This document shows positions 1 through 11,289 of a stretch of 64,000 nt of DNA, one piece after another (the stretch's first letter is position 1; each line of letters opens with the position of its first letter). The notes below the pieces were generated by a model, which searched no databases, had not been told where the DNA came from, and was given only the letters and a program-made list of their open reading frames with translations. The stretch comes from Apostichopus japonicus (lineage: Eukaryota; Echinodermata; Holothuroidea; Aspidochirotida; Stichopodidae). The stretch covers positions 10,878,678-10,942,677 of the forward strand of contig NC_092579.1 in the NCBI RefSeq assembly GCF_037975245.1, read 5' to 3'. The translations under genes and the position numbers were made by a program.

Positions 1-173
1 ACAAGTTCTAAATGTGTGTATAACATTTAACTAAGTTCTAAATGTTTGTATAACATTTAACTAAGTTCTAAATGTTTGTATAACATTTAACTAAGTTCTA
101 AATGTTTGTATAACATTTAACTAAGTTCTAAATGTGTACAACATTTAACTAAGTTCTAAATGTTTGTATAACA
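1..173. repeat. 30-bp tandem repeat, about six copies
   Basis: A unit of about 30 bp (core CTAAGTTCTAAATGT followed by a TATAACATTTAA-like end) repeats head to tail from the window start to just before the first Ig exon. One copy has lost a few bases near 140. It lies in the intron upstream of exon 207-512 and runs almost to its polypyrimidine tract, so length change here could affect the acceptor. The true left end is outside the window. Confidence 0.9.
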
Positions 174-206
174 TTTTATTTTATTTCCTTTCTCATGTCT
201 TGCTAG

Positions 207-512
207 ACGTGGAAGCTGAAACTTTGATAGCTTCAGTACTAGCACTGGAAGGAGATGCAGTGGAAATAGCTTGCCCCACATTGGAGAGTTATGACTCATA
301 TTTCTGGAGGAAAGGAGACTCTATTCATGACAGCACAGAGGTTGCTTCTTTTGTTGATGATGTACCTAGAGCAGACTCTAAGAATTATGCGGTTACAGCA
401 AATGGAACACTTTCCATCAAAAATGTTACTACAAAAGATGAAGGAAAGTATTTCTGTAGAGGAGTTACAGATATATCTTCATCCTCTGTAGAAATACTTG
501 TACAAGTACAAG
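207..512 (+). CDS. IgSF gene 1, V-like Ig domain exon (5' part of gene outside window)
   Basis: This 306-bp exon encodes one extracellular Ig domain. It follows a good acceptor (pyrimidine tract then TTGCTAG) and ends at a donor AAG|GTTAGT; both ends are phase 1, the usual arrangement for Ig-domain exons. Exon residue 23 is the B-strand Cys (EIAC), residue 34 the core Trp (YFWRKG) and residue 84 the F-strand Cys in a DEGKYFC motif, giving a 61-residue Cys spacing between V/I-set and C-set values. Two N-glycosylation sequons (NGT, NVT) are visible. It joins in frame to exon 1595-1927. The signal peptide and any earlier domains lie upstream. Role as an adhesion or recognition receptor is inferred from architecture; no orthologue is recognised. 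Confidence 0.88.
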
Positions 513-1594
513 GTTAGTTACCTTAATAGATCATGCTTCAATACAATTTATGGAGGTTTTACTAATATCTATAACATACAAACAGAGATGTGAGTGGAAA
601 GCCAATTTTTCCCCATTTTGATTAACACTTGCAATAATATGACTTTTCATGACACCATATACTGTAGACTGTACCTTCTGTTCATACAGAATTTCCCCGA
701 TGTTGAAATCCCAATACCACCCAGTATTTCAGGGTATCTATACTTTAGGGTTACTTCTTCATCATTTTCTGCTAAGCTTGAAAAGTTAATTTTTTTCCTG
801 GGAATTTAGAATCCTGATATAGTTATATTGAAAGACAGTATGACTAACAATTACTACTGTCGTGATTGACTACTTATATGCATGTTTATTAAAGCAGCAT
901 TTTGCATCCTTTTCTATGATTTTTCTCAACCCCACTGACTCCACTATGCCATAACAACATACATAACTACTGTAGCTTATCTATTTAAATCACTTCATAT
1001 GGTGGCATAAAAGTCGAAAAATTTGCAACTTTCAACTTTTTTTTCTCCAAGATATTTTCCGTTGGAATCCCAATAAGCCTCGCCCATAATATGAATATTT
1101 AAACGCTACGTTTGTCATTGACCAATACGTAACACGACACCCTGCTTGATTTGTGTACAGTCCATATGGCAGTTGTACCAGGAAGTTCCATAACAACTCC
1201 CTGGTTGTACCAACACAAAGTCTTGAATCTATTTTTGGCAACGTCTCATAACTAAACCTGCATCTCTGATTGGTTGAATTCAAACTAGTGGGTTTGGGGA
1301 AATTGTATGCAATTAATTTTAAGAGTGGAATTTGTCGAGGACACTTTTCTCATTATCTGCAAATATCCTTAATTACTCGCCAATTAACGTTGTTGGCAGG
1401 GAAAAAATAACTTAGTTTGCTGTTTTGTGATTGATATGTAAAAAAACTTGATGGACATGTCAAAAAAGTAGAAACGGCGATCAAACGCAAAATGTTGCTT
1501 TAAAGGACAACCATTCTACTTTATAACTCTTGTTGTGGGTTAACAAATGCCAGACATATTCACAAAAGGACATACGTAATTTTTATTTTCTCAG
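513..1594 (+). other. Intron 1 of IgSF gene 1
   Basis: GT...AG intron of about 1.1 kb between the two Ig exons. No further exon, RNA gene or clear repeat was seen in it on either strand. Open frames here are short and lack splice support. Confidence 0.75.
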
Positions 1595-1927
1595 CTTCAC
1601 TTCAGAATTTTGAGTTGAGCATTGATCACTGCAATACTGAAACCAGTTGCTTCCGATACATCAATTTTTCCAAACTAATTGAGTTGATATGCATAGCGAT
1701 AAATGCATCTCCATCAATGACGTTAACATGGTTTAATGGATCCAGAGAGATACAAAGCAATATAACTGTAGACAAATACAATCAGAAGGATGTGCCATCA
1801 TCTACAATGATCACAAGTACGTTAAAAGCTGTCTACAGAACCCCAGTAACACTGACTTGTCAAGCAGAAGATACCAAGAGCAAGACAAATGGTGGTAGAT
1901 TTGTGAACATTCGACTTGAGCAACAAG
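1595..1927 (+). CDS. IgSF gene 1, second (C-like) Ig domain exon
   Basis: This 333-bp exon is bounded by TTTTCTCAG and CAAG|GTGAGG and is phase 1 at both ends. It encodes about 111 residues with Ig hallmarks: Cys33 in ELIC, Trp46 in LTWFNG, and Cys89 in VTLTCQAED, a spacing of 56 that fits a C2/C1-like set. Two extra cysteines near residues 13 and 19 could form a small additional disulfide. Sequons NAS, NGS and NIT suggest glycosylation. The end (QQG split codon) mirrors the end of the preceding exon (VQG). It joins in frame to the membrane exon at 4781. The V-plus-C layout resembles B7/butyrophilin/nectin-type receptors, but that is architecture only. Confidence 0.85.
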
Positions 1928-4780
1928 GTGAGGAGAAACTAAACTGTTGCATTGCAGAATAGTAGACATTTACAGTTAATTGTCCCAATTAGTGATTGCT
2001 CTCTACTTGTTTTTTATATTCCTTTTCCAATTTCCAAGGCAAATGGAATATATGTCTGATAGAGTGCGTGGGTGTGTATGTTAAGCTATTAAACACCATA
2101 TATCAGGAACCATACATTGGATTCATGTCATACATGGTAGCCCTACCAGTATGACATGATATATAAATATAAATTTTACTTTACTTTACTGATAGCCCTT
2201 GAGCTCTACAAAGATTTTAGATGTAACATCTTTAATATTATTGAGTATTTTTAACTTAATGTAGAAATATTGAAATAATCATATGTTAAAACCAACTAGT
2301 TTGTTTCCTTTCATATTGGGTACTGTATGTTCATATTGTTAGCAAGTGTGTAAATGTTCTTGTTATTAAAATGTTGAAATTAATTATCTGAATGGTGAAC
2401 GGGACTTGCATGCCAAATGGGGTTCCCATATAGCCTGCCGGACGTATATTCGGCACTCTATCGTTTATGGAAGTAAAGTCATTCACATAAAAGGAGAAGT
2501 TCACGATATAACCAGACATACAGTATGTGATAGGCAATGCCTAATACAAGATATTCTATTACAGTATACACAGTATTGTATTTTACCAAAAAGAGTCCAA
2601 AATATTTCAAATGAAATACTCGTCACCACCAATTGAAGAGCGGCCATTTTGTCATATATTCTATGACGTGTAATCCCCAGAAACAGCTGTTTTGTGTGAG
2701 GTGTAACTGTAACATATACGATACCATCCTCTATACCTTGCAATAAACCAAAGTCTAAAAGTAACATACATATACAGTAGCTCAACTACAAGTTCATCTG
2801 CAATCAGACTTATTTCCTTGTGCTTTCTTTCCCCCAAATAATGTTAACTCGACACCTCAGAGTCTTCATATTTTCTGTTGTGCCACATCATCATACTTTA
2901 TCGCAGGGAAATTGTTCTAACTACGTAACTGAGCCTAACTATTTATTTCCCCATATTCTTATTGCTACAAAATGGAATAGGCTACCACTTTGGTTACTTC
3001 CTTTGAAATCTTCCTGAATATCAGATTGAGGCTCATTTGCTGAGTTCAAACCTAGTTAAACAATCAGATCTGTCTGACAGGGCACATAAGATTCTATTGT
3101 GTAAAATGTGTCACATGTATGCATTATTTAGAGCCAATGGCGTCTCTATAGTGCAATATTGTGTATAAAATTTAATATGAACTATTGTCGCACAACTATC
3201 AGTAGCACTGTAGTACAAATCAAATCGTTAACGATATCAGACCCTGCAATTGATAAACTTACAGTATGCAATCAGTGTTCTGGTACAACTATTGTGTAGA
3301 TTGTAGTACAAAGTAACTTTAAAATTGCACATAGCTGGAGGCGGGGGAAAAAAAATCTTTTTTTGGGCCCATACTGAAGTATTTTAGTACACAACCAATA
3401 CTATGGTTCCCGTTTAATCGAAAGAGACAGTAATTTAGAGAAATTTGATGTCAAAGTTTAGCAGATTCTCACTGACCAGAAACGTGATGCGTAAAAGCTT
3501 ATGAATGCACAGGTGACGCCATGCTGCGGAGTGTACCGCAAGCGCGAAACAATGACAATGGACTTTGCACCTATAAGGTAAATCACGGCTGAAGATAAAC
3601 AATTGAGACTAGTATGCACATTAGAATATCCGGGAAACAAGCTAATGAGTTAAGGCATAATCAAAATTATGGAGACTTTACCTTAAGAGGGCCTCCATAC
3701 TTTTGAGGTCAAGTGGATATTTTGAAAAATGCAGACGACAAAATCAAAAGGGCGTTACGGCATATTTTGCTGCCAGTCTGTCAGTAATTGTATATATATT
3801 GTGGGCATCGCAGCAAAATGCTATCCTTATACTTATTGGGCTAACAAATACAGTAAGTCACAGCTGATTGCATGTATACATGTATTGTTTCAGTTAAATG
3901 CAAAGGTATAGTGACTATAGTATGACATATGTGCCACCTCACACCAAACAGCCTTTTCATCGGGGGATGATACGTCATATTATAAGACAAAGTGGCCGCT
4001 ATTCAAATTGACAACAGTATCATTTGATATATTTCAAAGTGGTTGTGGTAAAATTCAAACAATGGTGGGTTATTAGTTTGGAATAGACATTGTCTAACAC
4101 ATATGGTTTTATCCTGAACTTCCCCTTTAATGAGTGGTTGGGACTTAAAATACTAAATTAGCTGTTTCCAGTATGTTGACCATATTTACTTTGTAGCTGG
4201 TGTGTAAGTGTTCATGTTATAAAACTGTGAAAATTAATAAGTACAGTATGTATGGATGCAGTACTAAATGTTATTCGAATTGTATCCCTGCAGTGCTCAG
4301 ATGTCACTCGTGGAGACAACATTAGTCCAAAATTAAAACGGGGATAACTTCACACATCCTGCTTATGAAGTAAAAACAAAATGTCTGTGCACAGAGTGAC
4401 TGTGCACACAGTAAATGTCCTGGAGTACTGTACTGTAATTGTGACAAGAAATCACTAAGATGTGAGGCTTTCTGATGTACAGGATTGCATGAGAACACAC
4501 AGGAAAAACACAATACGTCAGGAGTTGTACATAACTCTAGATACCTTGTAGCAGTACCACGAAAGCAATGTGCTTCTAGTGCACTGTTAATTGCTTAAGA
4601 AGTAGTGTTCTGCAGTATTAATGAGTTAAGAAATTGTTGAAGTAATTACTACGGTACTAAGCAATTTGACTTGTCGCTTTTTCAACTCAATTTTCGATTA
4701 TCTCAATCTTAGTTCGTACCTTGAACAAGCATTGCATGGAACCATAAGTCTTTTTAGTTTTCTGACTTTTCTGTTCACAG
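1928..4780 (+). other. Intron 2 of IgSF gene 1, with inverted repeat arms
   Basis: An intron of about 2.85 kb. A segment near 2620-2710 is found again inverted near 3925-4005 (shared features: a gcggcca block, a TATGACGT block and an AACAGCTGTTTTG-like block). Another segment near 2340-2390 recurs in direct orientation near 4195-4245. This suggests an old MITE or foldback insertion. No coding exon was found. Confidence 0.5.
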
Positions 4781-4916
4781 TTCCCATCACTAATGAAAAG
4801 CCACCATCCCCAGATCAAGACCTTGTTGGCCGAGGGTGGATGATTACAGCAGTAATACTATTTGTATTCTGCATGTCAATAATGGGCATGTTCATGATGT
4901 ACAAGATGCATAGAAG
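4781..4916 (+). CDS. IgSF gene 1, transmembrane exon
   Basis: This exon of 136 bp follows TTCTGTTCACAG and ends AAG|GTATGG. It enters in phase 1, matching exon 1595-1927, and leaves in phase 2. It encodes a short Pro/Asp-rich stalk (PPSPDQD), then a hydrophobic helix of about 22 residues starting near GWMITAVILF and rich in Met and Phe, then a basic stop-transfer (KMHRR). This is a type I single-pass membrane segment. There is no charged residue inside the helix that would suggest pairing with an ITAM adaptor. Confidence 0.85.
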
Positions 4917-7900
4917 GTATGGATAAATCACTCCATTCAAAGTGTTTTGGGGTCATGGTTACATTAGCCCATGAACATGCTTACAGAAGATTTTCTTGTT
5001 AATTTCACCTGTTTTTATCTCAATACATTACATCTATAGAGATATTGTAACAGTTAGTGGGACTCTCTCTTCTCTTAAAAAAGTTTCAGTGTCTTCATAC
5101 CAAGTTCTGTTTCTCTGGAATTTCCAGAGCAAGCACATATCATATAGGCCAACAAAAGTTACTATTTTTTATTCCAGAATTGTATCTCATTCTATGACTT
5201 TTCACCGATTTATGTCCAAATTGGGCTGAAATACAGTTGTAGCAGGCCTTTTTTGCACATGCTCCAAAACTTGTTTGTAGGGAACTTTTGCCCACGTTTC
5301 CCTGTTTTTGATGATTAAGCCCCGCCTCCAAGTCTGGTTTGTAGCAGATTGGCTATGACTCATGACAGCTACATGTTAGATATACGAAAATGGCTACCCT
5401 CGCGACCAATTTTCTGTTTATTAGGTACGCAAGGTGTAGTGTATTGCATGCTAATTACATATACACATTGTGTACTCTTGAATTTTACGTAGTGCATTTA
5501 ATTTATATTAGGCCTTCGTTTTTGTAACATCCATTTAAGGATAGTACTGGCGTTCAGGTAGCTTTTCAGAGCAAGGGCCATGATAAGTTTGTTTGATTGC
5601 CCTTCATGTATTTTTGTATAATTACGTTTACTTCTGAACTGTACTTCTGTAGGCTACTTAGGCCTAGGCCTTATGCATTTAAAAAATATATATAGGCCTA
5701 GGCAAGGCCTATTACTATTATAGGCTTTCAGTGATAGCCACATTAGCATTGTACTAGTTTTCAGACAGCTTTTCCTAGGAAGGACCAGGGTAAGTTTGTT
5801 TGATGGGTACGTATAAAAGAGGAGCCGGCCATAGCATCACAACTTTTTTAAGACTATAAAAATTGTATAAGGTTATGTTTTATTTATAAGGATATAAGAT
5901 GTATAAGGTTATAAGAAGTAGTATGTTTAGCTTTCTTTTGAACCTGTGATGTTTGACATAAAATGTACAAAGAATTAAAATAAAATAACAAAATGGAGAG
6001 GAACTGAGGTGGCTATTAGGGGAGGAGGAGGCCACCCATCACTTCAAATAAAAACTTGTAATCTTCTTTTACATTATTTTTTCCAAGTCATAAATCCATG
6101 AAATCTTCATGTCAGAAAAATTGAGATGGAAAAACGTGGGTTGTTTTGATACTTGGAAGTGGACACAGTTTTGATGGTAGTCACCACTACAGTCTACAGT
6201 AACATACAGTAGGTGATAGGCCTAGCTCTCAAGGTGGGCATCAAGAATATGGTCGAGTTTGCCTCTTCTAATTTGGCCGTTGTCATTGACGTCAAACTAT
6301 ATGACCAAAAAGTCCAACAGAGACTGACCCAAGATGAAGGATACCATATAAAAAACAAGTTCTTAGGTATTCTATGACATTACTAAACCTTGCAACGTCG
6401 TTCTTTCGACTAACAGGCAATGAGCGCTAAAGGCAACACTAGCAGGATAAAGTATAACCTGCAGAGACTATTTGTGGCAAAGTAGCTTAAATGCAAGTTA
6501 TATATTTGTTGTACCATGATTGATATTGATAATTGTAGAGACAGAGCAAAGATTTGAAATTAGGAATCATAATTAAAACTTCCAGTATTGAGATACTGCG
6601 TCATTGATGCTCTTGTTTGTTTTACATGCCAAAAATTTACCTACTGGGAGAGGGGGGGGGGAGGAGAAATGAGCGGAGTGGGTGGGCAGTGAAGGTGACT
6701 ATGCCTCATTGTTCTTAGTTGAAACATTGGGGCACTGATGTAGGGGCTAACAATGAAAATCATAGGTCTACATAAATCATTAATTTGCCTTCTCACCGTC
6801 TTCTACGTATGCATTTTTTAGCATTTGAATTAACACTTTTATTACAGGTTCCGTTCCACAAAAGGTAGACATGACCACTCATGTTACAAAATAATCATAT
6901 GTAAACAAATGTGTTATCAAAGTAAAGTGGAAAGTTTGCAGATATAATATTATTCTTTATTGAATTGTGATGTTAATACCCTTTTTTATGCAAAAATCAT
7001 TTGCATCAATTTAAGATCATTAAATTTGATAAGAAATGACTATAAATATCAAGTCCATGTTAGAAATTGCAACCAGATAATTTTTAAACTTTCTGCAGGT
7101 TTGATTAGTTCAATACTTGTATTTGACAAATATATGAACAAAAATTATACAAATAGGAATGAATTCATACCTGTAATGCAAATCATAATCCCTCAAGCCT
7201 ATAACATATGTATGCACCAATGATAAAAAGGTTGGTATTTAAGCAATTATACCAATTGAAAATTAAAACTTGTCATGTGACAAAACACATATATTTGTAA
7301 TATTTTGAGAAATATAGAAATAGGAATGAAGTAATACAAATTATATTACAACAGGCCTATAACATCCATGCACAAATGATTAAAAAACATTTAATGAATT
7401 ATATATCATAAAGTTATGTCATGTGTTTTTTCTGTACAGCATGACCTGCATTGAACAATACCCATGCCCTTGGCACCTCTTTTTATTTTGTTTACTTTAT
7501 GCAAGAATGTCATAAAATTGTGCATATTAGTAATGCATTGTCTAACCCCTCACCCAAAGAACCATAAATAGTTAGGAAATGCCATCCCTAGCTATGCACT
7601 GTATAGGAGAGCTACTTGCCACTGTACCATACACTGTACCTGTAGTAATGTGTGCAGTGTAAATTATAATGTATTACTGCAGTAGTGTAATGTGCTGCAT
7701 AGCTAGATCATACAGGTAGGTTGGTTGGTTTCAGTTGTATGTTTAAACACTTCTGATTTCATGTAGTCTGTCTCACTTTTGTCGTTTGTTACCCACAGTG
7801 ATCAATGATGTAACATTTGTTCCTCTTTATAGATATTGTACATGAGCTTCCTAACTTTACATACCCATATCATGTTTTAAGCCTTTGGGCGTGGGGTTAC

Positions 7901-8605
7901 CATCATGCTGTTACCACACTTTTACTTGATTATAACATACTTATCATTAATCATGATTTTTCATTCCTTGCCTGAGGTGAAAGGAATCTATGTGATTGTG
8001 TGTATGTGTGTGTATGTGTGTGACACCTGCTTGTAAACTCGGTAGCTCAAAGTTCATTGTGGATTAACTTGGTATGTGGATCCGTCTTAATGAGTACTAG
8101 AACCCTAACCTTTTGCTGTGAAGGTCAAAGGTCATTTGAGATCAACATAAGGCAAAGTCTGTAAACTAACCAATCGTAACCTAATTTCTTGTTTTCCCAA
8201 CACTCTCCTAAAGTGACCACCGGACCAGGCCATTTGAAAAAAAGTTGCTTAGACAAGCCCATTTTTCTCATATATGCATAAGACACGTCACAAACCATTC
8301 CATTTCGAGCAGGGGTCACATTGGCGTGAAAGACTATAGTTTGTGTAAAGTCAACGCATGCATGCATTTGTGATACGTGCATGCACTTGTAAACAATTCT
8401 AAATAAAGTGTATATATGGAACATGATTGTTACATTGTAACTGCAATGTTAAGATCATTTGGTTGTACATCTATTTTTATTAAAAAAGGCCTATTATTGT
8501 CTTTTCTGGTGCAAATTTTCCAGAATGACTTATGAATTTAAAAATGTACAGCAAGGATAATTTTCTTTCTTCTTCTTTCATGATAACTTGGCAATGCACC
8601 AAAAG
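4917..8605 (+). other. Intron 3 of IgSF gene 1
   Basis: An intron of about 3.7 kb, AT-rich, with a poly-G run near 6652 and short TG-rich repeats near 8000. A direct-repeat nuclear-receptor-like sequence lies at 8122-8134. A possible 17-bp mini-exon at 6848-6864 has acceptor and donor dinucleotides but does not fit the phase of the next exon. No other coding segment was supported. Confidence 0.6.
8122..8134 (+). promoter_or_regulatory. DR1 nuclear-receptor-like site (repeat-borne)
   Basis: AGGTCA-A-AGGTCA is a perfect DR1, the spacing bound by RXR, HNF4 and COUP-type receptors. It sits in sequence that looks like a dispersed repeat (AGGTCA half-sites followed by a gtaaactcggtagctcaa-like stretch). 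Binding or function is unproven, and the match may be incidental to the repeat. Confidence 0.3.
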
Positions 8606-8717
8606 ATATTTGAAAAATGGAAGACCATCGGTTCCAAACAACAGTTCGGTTGCAAACGGTTCAGTTCCAAACGGTTCCAGGCGACGACATTCCTTGATGT
8701 CCGAAGAAGGGGGATAG
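8606..8717 (+). CDS. IgSF gene 1, cytoplasmic tail exon with stop codon
   Basis: The acceptor is inferred at CACCAAAAG, about 25 bases after a strong TTTTCTTTCTTCTTCTTTC tract and a TGATAAC branch-like sequence. Entry is phase 2, matching the phase-2 exit of the membrane exon, so the juxtamembrane HRRY is built across the junction. The tail is about 37 residues: a three-fold SVPNN/SVANG/SVPNG-like repeat, a basic RRRHS sequence resembling a PKA-type phosphorylation site, then an acidic end and TAG at 8715-8717. There is no ITIM or ITAM. The repeat is also visible in the DNA as successive GGTT(C/G)CAAAC blocks. Confidence 0.75.
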
Positions 8718-9819
8718 GTTTGGTTTGTTTATATATATATATATCATAAACTACAGGTGTTACTATCAGGTTCCAACTGTCAGATCTATACTTTGTTGTC
8801 AAGTTTGTCAAGGCTGATGGATGCCATTCTTTAATCTTGCAGTATATTAAATTAGATGATGTGAATGACACTTGCAAAGCTAGTTGAAGTAAGTCACGGT
8901 CCATTAAACCAAAGCTTGTTGATTTCTTTTCAAACAAACATTTCTTATAAACCACCATTTTACTTTAGGTATTTTGCAGGAAGAAATTTAACAAATGTTC
9001 CAACTCACATAATTGTAGACGATCAATATTGAACATTTTCTTGCTGATTTTTGGTTTGATGCTTTCCATCGATTGGAACCTATGCAGTCAAGTTGGCATA
9101 TGTGTGTGTGTATGTGGCATCCTAAGAAAGTATATATGTTGGTCATGGTCAGCAGATGATCCGTTTTGTTTTTGGTGGGGCTATCTTGCACATAAATGAG
9201 TGGGCGGGGCTTAATGTAAAATTCTTAAGATTTAAGAACTTAAGATTTAGTTCATACTTAGTATGGTGATGTAACTACATAGCAAGTAAAATGTTCTTTG
9301 CAACAACAATTTTTACCTCGTTAATATTCATGAGTGGATTGGGCTTTAATGGGAAATTTTTGCTGGGTCATTTTTGGCCGCATCTTACCAGTAAGCACTG
9401 CTAGAGAGGCCAAACGTTCAGGTTACAGCCAGCCTATAGGGGTTAACAGGTGTTACTTACATATGAGACAAATAATACTCACTTTGGGAATTAATTTGTA
9501 TGAAAAGTGGTACTTTTTGTCATTTTGACAAAATATGACCTTGACATATGGGCTAAAATTGAGTTGTGGTATATTGAAACTTAAAATTACAGTTTTGTAT
9601 GTTGAAGTTCAATATTCAAACTTAAGAATTAAGAAAATTAAGCCTTGAACTACTGTTCAGTCTTGCTGAGTCATATGTGAGCCACGTACAGTCAGGTAGA
9701 CAGACTTTAGATGTACTGTACAACAATGTCAAATTCCTTGTCTGCTTAAAAAAAATCTCACATTTGTACATCTTCATGTAGTACCATTCCCTCCTGAAAT
9801 AAACCTTACTGAAGCATTC
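8718..9819 (+). other. 3' flank of IgSF gene 1, probable 3' UTR
   Basis: No coding exon is seen. ATTAAA variants at about 8846 and 8903 could serve as poly(A) signals; the first canonical AATAAA is near 9798, just before the satellite array. A short (TA)n lies near 8731-8746. GC-box-like and CCAAT-like matches at about 9205 and 9336 sit in repeat-like sequence and are not claimed as promoters. Confidence 0.4.
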
Positions 9820-11249
9820 TCAATGTAAATATTGACCGCTGATGCTCTGTTTTGAAAATGCTACATTTTCCATCAATTGTATTGATTGGGATTATATTAA
9901 CCACACTCTTAATTAGTTTAACTTTGGGAATGTTTCTGGCTGTGGAATCGAATTGTTGTTGCCAAAATGCATACTGTAATGCATGATGTAAATATTGACT
10001 GCTGATGCTCTATTTTGAAAATGCTACATTTTCCATCAATTGTATTGATTGGGATTGTATTGACCACACTCTTAATTAGTTTAACTTTGGGAATGTTTCT
10101 GGCTGTGGAATCGAATTGTTGTTGCCAAAATGCATACTGTAATGCATAATGTAAATATTGACTGCTGATGCTCTATTTTGAAAATGCTACATTTTCCATC
10201 AATTGTATTGATTGGGATAATATTGACCACACTCTTAATTAGTTTAACTTTGGGAATGTTTCTGGCTGTGGAATCGAATTGTTGTTGCCAAAATGCATAC
10301 TGTAATGCATAATGTAAATATTGACTGCTGATGCGCTATTTTGAAAATGCTACATTTTCCATCAATTGTATTGATTGGGATTATATTGACCACACTCTTA
10401 AGTAGTTTAACTTTGGGAATGTTTCTGGCTGTGGAATCGAATTGTTGTTGCCAAAATGCATACTGTAATGCATAATGTAAATATTGACTGCTGATGCTCT
10501 ATTTTGAAAATGCTACATTTTCCATCAATTGTATTGATTGGGATTATATTGACCACACTCTTAATTAGTTTAACTTTGGGAATGTTTCTGGCTGTGGAAT
10601 CGAATTGTTGTTGCCAAAATGCATACTGTAATGCATAATGTAAATATTGACTGCTGATGCTCTATTTTGAAAATGCTACATTTTCCATCAATTGTATTGA
10701 TTGGGATTATATTGACCACACTCTTAATTAGTTTAACTTTGGGAATGTTTCTGGCTGTGGAATCGAATTGTTGTTGCCAAAATGCATACTGTAATGCATA
10801 ATGTAAATATTGACTGCTGATGCTCTATTTTGAAAATGCTACATTTTCCATCAATTGTATTGATTGGGATAATATTGACCACACTCTTAATTAGTTTAAC
10901 TTTGGGAATGTTTCTGGCTGTGGAATCGAATTGTTGTTGCCAAAATGCATACTGTAATGCATAATGTAAATATTGACTGCTGATGCTCTATTTTGAAAAT
11001 GCTACATTTTCCATCAATTGTATTGATTGGGATAATATTGACCACACTCTTAATTAGTTTAACTTTGGGAATGTTTCTGGCTGTGGAATCGAATTGTTGT
11101 TGCCAAAATGCATACTGTAATGCATAATGTAAATATTGACTGCTGATGCTCTATTTTGAAAATGCTACATTTTCCATCAATTGTATTGATTGGGATTATA
11201 TTGACCACACTCTTAATTAGTTTAACGTTGGGAATGTTTCTGGCTGTGG
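9820..11249. repeat. 163-bp satellite array, about 8.8 copies
   Basis: The block gatgctct begins at 9841, 10004, 10167, 10330, 10493, 10656, 10819, 10982 and 11145, a constant 163-bp period. Copies differ by only a few substitutions, for example TTATATTG versus TAATATTG and TGCGCT versus TGCTCT. Each unit carries two near-perfect hairpins: GAAAATG-CTA-CATTTTC, and ATCAAT-TGT-ATTGAT. The high similarity implies recent amplification or homogenisation. The first copy is the most divergent and the last ends abruptly at the LINE fragment. Confidence 0.95.
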
Positions 11250-11289
11250 GTCAAAACTCTTTACATACACATTTGTAGTTCTTCTTGTG

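Noticed and set aside
6848-6864. 17-base mini-exon between TTACAG and GTAGAC in gene 1
   Set aside because: It would enter in phase 2 correctly but leave in phase 1, out of register with the tail exon at 8606, which joins directly to the membrane exon.
9200-9350. GC-box and CCAAT-like matches as a promoter
   Set aside because: They lie in related repeat-like blocks, with no exon or initiator following.
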